A stretch of 59,652 nucleotides of DNA from contig CAZQSF010000011.1 of NCBI GenBank assembly GCA_964595955.1, forward strand, positions 1-59,652, written 5' to 3'. The notes under the pieces are model-generated. The model searched no databases, was not told the DNA's origin, and saw only the letters and a list, made by a program, of their open reading frames with translations. Below, one piece after another: positions 55,162 to 59,652 of the stretch. This DNA is from JAJDFU01 sp964595955 (GTDB lineage: Bacteria > Bacteroidota > Bacteroidia > Chitinophagales > Saprospiraceae). The first letter of the stretch is position 1. Each line of letters opens with the position of its first letter. Both the position numbers and the translations under genes were made by a program.

Positions 55162-57294
55162 TTAAACCTTGACCTCGCCCTTCGCTTTTTCCATGATCTC
55201 CTTGGCGATGTTCGCCGGCGCTTCGGCATAGTGGGAAAACTCCATGCTGGAGTTGGCCCGGCCCGAAGTTATGGTGCGAAGGGTGGTCACGTAACCGAAC
55301 ATTTCGGAAAGGGGCACTTCGGCGGAAATCGACACGGCACCTCCTTTGGGTTGTTGTCCTTTGGGAAGACCGCGACGGCGGTTGAGGTCGCCGATCACAG
55401 GTCCCACGTATTCTTCCGGAGTAATGATCTCCAGTTTCATCATCGGTTCCAGCAGTACGGGCTTGGCTTTGGGGGCCGCAGCCCGGAAGCCGTCCTTGGC
55501 ACACAGCTCAAAGGCAATGGGCTTGGAGTCGACCGGGTGCATGGAGCCGTCGAACACGCGCACTTTCATGCTGTCCATGCTGTAGCCGGCCAGGATTCCG
55601 TTTTCCATCATGGCCCGGAAGCCGTCCTGGATGGGCTTGGTGAAGTTCTTGTCAATAGAACCGCCCACGATATCCCATACAAACTGCAGCTTGGTTTTGC
55701 CGGACTTGAATTCGTCGCTTTCCAGGAACTCCTCGTCGGCCGGGCCGAGCTCGAATTCCATATCGGCAAACAAACCCGCACCACCGGTTTGCTTCTTGAG
55801 CCGCTCGCGGTGGGAAACGGTATTCGTCAGGGCTTCCTTGTAATTCACCTGGGGTTGGCCCTGGTTGGCCTCGACCTTGAATTCGCGCCGCAGGCGATCC
55901 ACGATGATTTCCAGGTGCAACTCTCCCATACCGCTGATCACGGTCTGGTTGGTATCTTCGTCGTAGCGAACGCGGAAGGTCGGATCTTCTTCGGCCAGTT
56001 TGGCCAATGCCATGCCCAGTTTGTCGAGGTCTTTCTGCGACTTGGGCTCGATGGCAATACCGATTACCGGCTCGGGGAAGATCATGCTTTCCAGCACGAT
56101 GGGTTTGCTGACATCGCAAAGCGTATCGCCGGTGCGAATATCTTTGAAACCAACAGCAGCGGCGATGTCGCCGGCTTCCACGCGGTCGATGGAATTCTGT
56201 TTGTTGGCGTGCATCTGATAGATCCGGGAGATGCGTTCCTTATTATCGGTGCGCGTATTGAGCACATACGAGCCGGCATCCAATCCACCGGAGTAGACCC
56301 GCATAAAGGCCAGGCGACCGACAAAGGGGTCGGTGGCGATCTTGAAGGCCAAAGCGGCAAAGGGGTCGTCTACCGTAGGACGGCGTTTTTCTTCTTCGCC
56401 CGTTTTGGGGTTGGTCCCCTCAACGGCTTCGATATCCAGCGGCGAGGGCAGAAAAGCACAAACCGCATTGAGAACGGCTTGCACGCCTTTGTTCTTAAAG
56501 GCCGAACCACACATCATGGGAATGAACTTGCCGTCAATAACGGCCTGGCGGATCGCCGATTCCATTTCTTCGCGGGTGATGCTGTCCGGATCCTCGAAGA
56601 ATTTTTCCATCAGCGACTCGTCGTATTCGGCGATGGCTTCGAGCAGTTTCTCGCGGTTCTCATGTACCGCATCCTGCAGATCTTCGGGAATGGGTACGAC
56701 CTCGTAGGTCATGCCCATATCCTCATCGTTCCAGATGATGGCCTCGTTGGAGATGAGGTCCACCACGCCCCGGAAACGCTCTTCGGCACCGATGGGCACC
56801 TGGAGGGGGATGGCGTTGGATCCCAGTTTTTCCCGCACATCGTTGACCACGGCAAAGAAGTCAGCTCCCGAGCGATCCATTTTGTTGACGAACCCGATGC
56901 GGGGCACGTTGTAGTTGTCGGCCAGGCGCCAGTTGGTCTCGGACTGAGGCTCCACACCGCTCACGGCGCAAAACAGAAAGACCAGACCGTCGAGCACGCG
57001 AAGCGAACGGTTCACTTCCACCGTGAAGTCCACGTGACCCGGGGTGTCGATAATGTTGACGGCATACTCCTGCTCCTTCCAGTTCCAGGAGGTCTTGGTA
57101 GCAGCCGAGGTGATGGTGATCCCCCGCTCCTGCTCCTGTTCCATCCAGTCCATGGTAGCCGCACCATCGTGCACTTCACCGATCTTGTGGCTGATACCGG
57201 TATAGTACAGAATGCGCTCGGTAGTGGTCGTCTTGCCGGCATCAATATGGGCGGCGATACCGATATTTCGCGTGTACTTCAGATCCTTTGCCAT
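55162..57294 (-). CDS. fusA: Elongation factor G
   Basis: 710 residues; translocase GTPase. G1 is AHIDAGKT (15-22), G3 DTPGH (83-87), G4 NKMD (136-139). The switch I/II context MEQEQERGITITSAA is canonical, as are the C-terminal domains (YKEALTNTVSHRERLKKQTGG in part and SMDSMKVRVFDGSMHPVDSK). Normal length. Its start is preceded by a strong GGAGGAG Shine-Dalgarno sequence, unusual for Bacteroidota. Located between rpsG and rpsJ. Confidence 0.98.
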   Translation of the reverse strand: MAKDLKYTRNIGIAAHIDAGKTTTTERILYYTGISHKIGEVHDGAATMDWMEQEQERGITITSAATKTSWNWKEQEYAVNIIDTPGHVDFTVEVNRSLRVLDGLVFLFCAVSGVEPQSETNWRLADNYNVPRIGFVNKMDRSGADFFAVVNDVREKLGSNAIPLQVPIGAEERFRGVVDLISNEAIIWNDEDMGMTYEVVPIPEDLQDAVHENREKLLEAIAEYDESLMEKFFEDPDSITREEMESAIRQAVIDGKFIPMMCGSAFKNKGVQAVLNAVCAFLPSPLDIEAVEGTNPKTGEEEKRRPTVDDPFAALAFKIATDPFVGRLAFMRVYSGGLDAGSYVLNTRTDNKERISRIYQMHANKQNSIDRVEAGDIAAAVGFKDIRTGDTLCDVSKPIVLESMIFPEPVIGIAIEPKSQKDLDKLGMALAKLAEEDPTFRVRYDEDTNQTVISGMGELHLEIIVDRLRREFKVEANQGQPQVNYKEALTNTVSHRERLKKQTGGAGLFADMEFELGPADEEFLESDEFKSGKTKLQFVWDIVGGSIDKNFTKPIQDGFRAMMENGILAGYSMDSMKVRVFDGSMHPVDSKPIAFELCAKDGFRAAAPKAKPVLLEPMMKLEIITPEEYVGPVIGDLNRRRGLPKGQQPKGGAVSISAEVPLSEMFGYVTTLRTITSGRANSSMEFSHYAEAPANIAKEIMEKAKGEVKV

Positions 57295-57312
57295 GTGATT
57301 CTCCTCCGGAGA
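57295..57312 (-). promoter_or_regulatory. fusA Shine-Dalgarno sequence in a small hairpin
   Basis: On the minus strand TCTCC-GGA-GGAGA (57312-57300) is followed by six bases and the fusA ATG. GGAGGAG is a near-perfect ribosome binding site, and its GGAGA part pairs with TCTCC in a five-base stem. Most other starts in this window lack such a site. Confidence 0.65.
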
Positions 57313-57342
57313 TTTAAGTATTAACGGTTGTGGTTTTGCGAC

Positions 57343-57813
57343 TTAGACCCGGAAATGAGCAAAGGCCCGGTTGGACTCTGCCATTCGGTGGGTATCTTCT
57401 TTTCGTTTCACGGCAGCTCCCTCGCCTTTGCTCGCCGCGATGATCTCGGCAGCCAATTTTTCAGCCATTCCTTTGCCGCTGCGTTGCCGGGCGAACTTGA
57501 TCATCCACTTCATGCCGATGGAAACCTTGCGCTTGGCGCGAATCTCCGTGGGAATTTGGAAGGTTGCTCCGCCGATTCGCCGGCTGCGCACTTCCACCTG
57601 TGGCATAACGTTGTTGAGCGCCTTTTTCCAAACGGCGTGCTCTTCTTCATCCGAGACCCGCTCCTTCACGATATCCATCGCATCGTAAAAGATCTGATAG
57701 GCAGCTCCCTTCTTGCCCCGCCACATCAGATTGTTGACGAACTGGGTGACGAGCGGGTCGCCGAATCGGGGATCGGGAGGGGTTATCCGTAGTTTTGGTT
57801 TTCTTTTCCTCAT
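57343..57813 (-). CDS. rpsG: 30S ribosomal protein S7
   Basis: 156 residues: MRKRKPKLRITPPDPRFGDP, FVNNLMWRGKKGAAYQIFYD, VEVRSRRIGGATFQIPTEIR and the ending MAESNRAFAHFRV. Primary 16S head-binding protein. 52 bases after rpsL, with a palindrome in that gap. Confidence 0.97.
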   Translation of the reverse strand: MRKRKPKLRITPPDPRFGDPLVTQFVNNLMWRGKKGAAYQIFYDAMDIVKERVSDEEEHAVWKKALNNVMPQVEVRSRRIGGATFQIPTEIRAKRKVSIGMKWMIKFARQRSGKGMAEKLAAEIIAASKGEGAAVKRKEDTHRMAESNRAFAHFRV

Positions 57814-57834
57814 GGTCTTGCATTAGCGGTTTCG

Positions 57835-57848
57835 TCCGGTATACCGGA
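57835..57848. repeat. rpsL-rpsG spacer palindrome
   Basis: TCCGGTATACCGGA, a perfect 14-base palindrome 21 bases upstream of the rpsG ATG. It could fold as a short hairpin in the mRNA or bind a dimeric protein. Confidence 0.5.
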
Positions 57849-57865
57849 GAAGAAACATAAAGGAT

Positions 57866-58237
57866 TTACTTCGGCCGTTTGGCACCGTAACGCGAGCGAG
57901 CCTGCTTGCGGCCTTCTACACCGGCCGTGTCCAAGGCGCCCCGAACGATGGTGTACCGCACACCGGGCAAATCTTTCACCCGGCCGCCGCGCACCAATAC
58001 AATGGAGTGTTCCTGCAGATTGTGCCCCTCACCGGGGATGTAGCAGATCACCTCAATGCCGTTGGTAAGGCGCACTTTCGCTACCTTGCGCAGGGCAGAG
58101 TTGGGCTTCTTAGGCGTGGTCGTGTACACCCGCGTGCACACGCCCCGCTTCTGCGGACAAGCGTCCAGAGCCCGCGACTTGCTCTTCGTCACGATCTTCT
58201 TCCTGCCTTTGCGCACCAGCTGATTGATCGTTGGCAT
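57866..58237 (-). CDS. rpsL: 30S ribosomal protein S12
   Basis: 123 residues: MPTINQLVRKGRKKIVTKSK, CPQKRGVCTRVYTTTPKKPN, SALRKVAKVRLTNGIEVICY and GGRVKDLPGVRYTIVRGALD. The Lys residues of TPKKPNS and GRVKDLPG that mutate in streptomycin resistance are wild type. First gene of the str operon, with an excellent promoter upstream. Confidence 0.98.
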   Translation of the reverse strand: MPTINQLVRKGRKKIVTKSKSRALDACPQKRGVCTRVYTTTPKKPNSALRKVAKVRLTNGIEVICYIPGEGHNLQEHSIVLVRGGRVKDLPGVRYTIVRGALDTAGVEGRKQARSRYGAKRPK

Positions 58238-58311
58238 ATTCCAGTTGCGTTTACAAATTCATTCCGGCCAGATTTCAGCTAAAATCGGCCCCGCTCGGTC
58301 AAAAGCGATTG

Positions 58312-58343
58312 CAAAGGTAGGACTTTTTTCTGTCATTTTACAA
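58312..58343 (-). promoter_or_regulatory. Promoter of the str operon (rpsL)
   Basis: Minus-strand TTG (58341-58343), 21 bases, then TACCTTTG (58312-58319): an ideal Bacteroidota -33/-7 pair. The leader is about 65 bases. This probably drives the whole ribosomal supercluster. Confidence 0.85.
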
Positions 58344-58451
58344 GCCTGGATTTGAATAAAATAGCCGAATGGATTGGAAAAGCACCGGCCTTGCGGGCAG
58401 ACCCAGCCGGTTCGGCTGCCAGGCCGTATTTTAGCCGGCAAAACACCGCCC

Positions 58452-59201
58452 ATGTACCTCAACGATCTGGGGGACCAAGCCCATTACCGCATCCGGGCCT
58501 ACGAGATCGACAACCGCAAGCAGGCCACCCTGCCCGCCCTGCTCAAGCTGCTTCACGAGATGGCCATGCAAAATGTCATCCGGCTGAAGCTTTCGGTCTG
58601 GGATCTGGAGCCTCACCACCTGGCCTGGGTACTCATGCGCCAGCACATCCATATTATGGAGTATCCACAGCTGGGCGAGCGCGTGCGGGTGCAGACCCAG
58701 CCCACCGGCTTTGAGAAGGCCTTCGCCTATCGCGACTACGGCATCTGGGATGAGACCGGCCGGCTGCTGGCCCAGGCTGCCTCCACCTGGTTGCTCATGA
58801 ACACCCAGACTCGCCGGCTGGCCCGCATCCCGGATTTCATCTGGGAGAAGCAGCCCCACATGCCGCCAGAAGACCAGCGCCTGCCCCACCCCCCGGCCAA
58901 ACTCCCTCCGCTACAGCAGGCCGATTTCACCGATCACTTTCGCGTGCGCTGGCATCAGCTCGATTTCAACATGCACCTCAACAATACCTTTTATCCCGAA
59001 TGGATGTTGGATGCCCTGCCCGCTTCGTGGCTTCAGCGCCGCCAGGTGGAAGAACTCACCCTGGTCTTCCGGCAGGAAGCCCGGGAGGGGGACCGGATCC
59101 TGTCGCGGGCTCAGCAGGTCGATGATCACACGCTGCTGCACCAGCTGGTTCGGGAATCGGACGGCAACGAGCTCGCCAGCGGACGGACGAAGTGGAAATA
59201 G
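58452..59201 (+). CDS. Acyl-ACP thioesterase (FatA/FatB-type)
   Basis: 249 residues from ATG 58452 (MYLNDLGDQAHYRIRAYEID). Two hot-dog domains: the first with LLKLLHEMAMQNVIRLKLSV and WVLMRQHIHIMEYPQLGERV, then AASTWLLMNTQTRRLARIPDF (part); the second with FRVRWHQLDFNMHLNNTFYP, whose Asp-x-Asn-x-His pattern matches the FatA/FatB active site. It releases fatty acids from acyl carrier protein in the cytosol. The 26-codon upstream extension overlaps the rpsL promoter region and is not used. Divergent from rpsL. Confidence 0.88.
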   Translation: MYLNDLGDQAHYRIRAYEIDNRKQATLPALLKLLHEMAMQNVIRLKLSVWDLEPHHLAWVLMRQHIHIMEYPQLGERVRVQTQPTGFEKAFAYRDYGIWDETGRLLAQAASTWLLMNTQTRRLARIPDFIWEKQPHMPPEDQRLPHPPAKLPPLQQADFTDHFRVRWHQLDFNMHLNNTFYPEWMLDALPASWLQRRQVEELTLVFRQEAREGDRILSRAQQVDDHTLLHQLVRESDGNELASGRTKWK

Positions 59202-59228
59202 GCGAGTGTCTACGGTTGGCCTTTAGCG

Positions 59229-59567
59229 CTAACCCGGATTCTGCACCAGATTGGGGTTGACGTCCAGCTCGCGCTGGGGAATGGGCAGGCGCAGCCGGTC
59301 GTCGTCCCAGGGGATGCCCTGCACCGGCCGGCGCAGGCGGATCAGATCGTGGAAGTAGTTCCCCTCGAAGGCCAGCTCTACCCGCCGCTCTTTGGCAATA
59401 GCATCGATCAGTGCCGCTGCATCGGGGAAGTCGTCTGCCCGGTATTCGAACAGCTCCGGCCGGGCTTGTTCCAGCCCGCTGCTGTCTGCGATCCGCATGG
59501 CGCGGCGGCGAATGCGCTTGAGCTGCTCTACGGCCGCAGCCGGCTCACTGGCTGCCGGTTGATTTTT
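59229..59567 (-). pseudogene. RagB/SusD-like outer membrane lipoprotein, C-terminal fragment
   Basis: The open frame from 59567 to TAG 59229 encodes a SusD C-terminus: AAAVEQLKRIRRRAMRI, then AIAKERRVELAFEGNYFHDL, IRLRRPVQGIPWDDD and the standard ending IPQRELDVNPNLVQNPG. SusD-like proteins bind nutrients at the cell surface with a SusC TonB-dependent transporter. The frame is closed upstream by TAA (59568-59570) beside a run of seven T at 59563-59569, and the usual RLAEAYLxRAEA block is missing. It is either a truncated remnant or frameshifted in the homopolymer. The window ends 82 bases farther on. Confidence 0.7.
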
Positions 59568-59652
59568 TTACACAGTCGCCAATGGGGGAATAGATGGTGA
59601 AGCGGTATTCCCGGTTTTCAGGATAAAATAGGTCTTGGTAAAAAGGTCATTT

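Noticed and set aside
55231..57324. 697-codon open frame antisense to fusA on the plus strand
   Set aside because: It mirrors the codon pattern of fusA; its protein is Gly/His/Asp-rich, without domains or start signal. Long antisense frames (also at 1784-3016, 19143-20750, 22582-24474, 28336-29745) are products of GC-rich codon use.

Overview
The window reads as a chromosomal segment of a Bacteroidota bacterium, most likely class Saprospiria (Lewinella/Saprospiraceae-like); the genus cannot be fixed from sequence alone. Supporting evidence: type IX secretion and gliding genes (gldJ, a porP/sprF paralogue, porU, porV), a T9SS-type C-terminal domain on a secreted protease, the Bacteroidota-specific rpmB-rpmG-DUF4295 trio, promoters of the TTG-N19-21-TAnnTTTG type, the gene order rplQ-carA-eno-ftsB-like-sucD, and a crtD-cruF-crtZ cluster of the saproxanthin/myxol kind.

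Layout. 1-1506 is a small decayed accessory patch: a frameshifted tyrosine recombinase relic and a MntA/HepT nucleotidyltransferase-HEPN pair whose HepT carries a nonsense codon. 1601-11452 is metabolic and secreted-protein territory: aspartate ammonia-lyase, a protein strikingly similar to eukaryotic DHCR24 sterol reductase, a DsrE-like lipoprotein, a tandem universal stress protein, an alpha/beta hydrolase, a BtuF-like binding protein without signal peptide, a T9SS-exported subtilisin and a CotH-like secreted protein. 11529-13921 holds tRNA-Arg(ACG), a 92-bp tandem repeat grown from the tRNA 3' end, rpmB, rpmG, a DUF4295 protein and ftsY. 14081-22965 mixes hypothetical envelope proteins, an App1-type phosphatase, a quinone oxidoreductase, ribA, a Glu/Leu dehydrogenase, a degenerate arginase-family protein and murF.

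23032-31153 is a T9SS locus (gldJ, porP/sprF-like, porU, porV), followed by the RNase P RNA gene on the minus strand and then the three carotenoid tailoring genes (31728-34390). From 35051 to 58237 everything is on the minus strand: the str, S10, spc and alpha ribosomal operons fused into one supercluster (rpsL to rplQ, including fusA, secY, map, infA, rpoA; no tuf or adk), then carA, eno, a DivIC/FtsB-like gene and sucD. Divergent from rpsL lies an acyl-ACP thioesterase, and the right edge cuts a SusD-like fragment.

The most interesting points are the DHCR24 homologue outside any visible sterol pathway, the arginase-fold protein that has lost most metal ligands, the tRNA-derived tandem repeat, promoter -7 boxes embedded in or abutting terminators (murF, map, rpmB), inverted repeats in most of the longer spacers of the ribosomal supercluster, and a strong but hairpin-sequestered Shine-Dalgarno sequence before fusA in a phylum that seldom uses them. 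No CRISPR array, complete prophage or insertion sequence was found. All functional calls come from reading the sequence and from recalled family knowledge; no database search was run.
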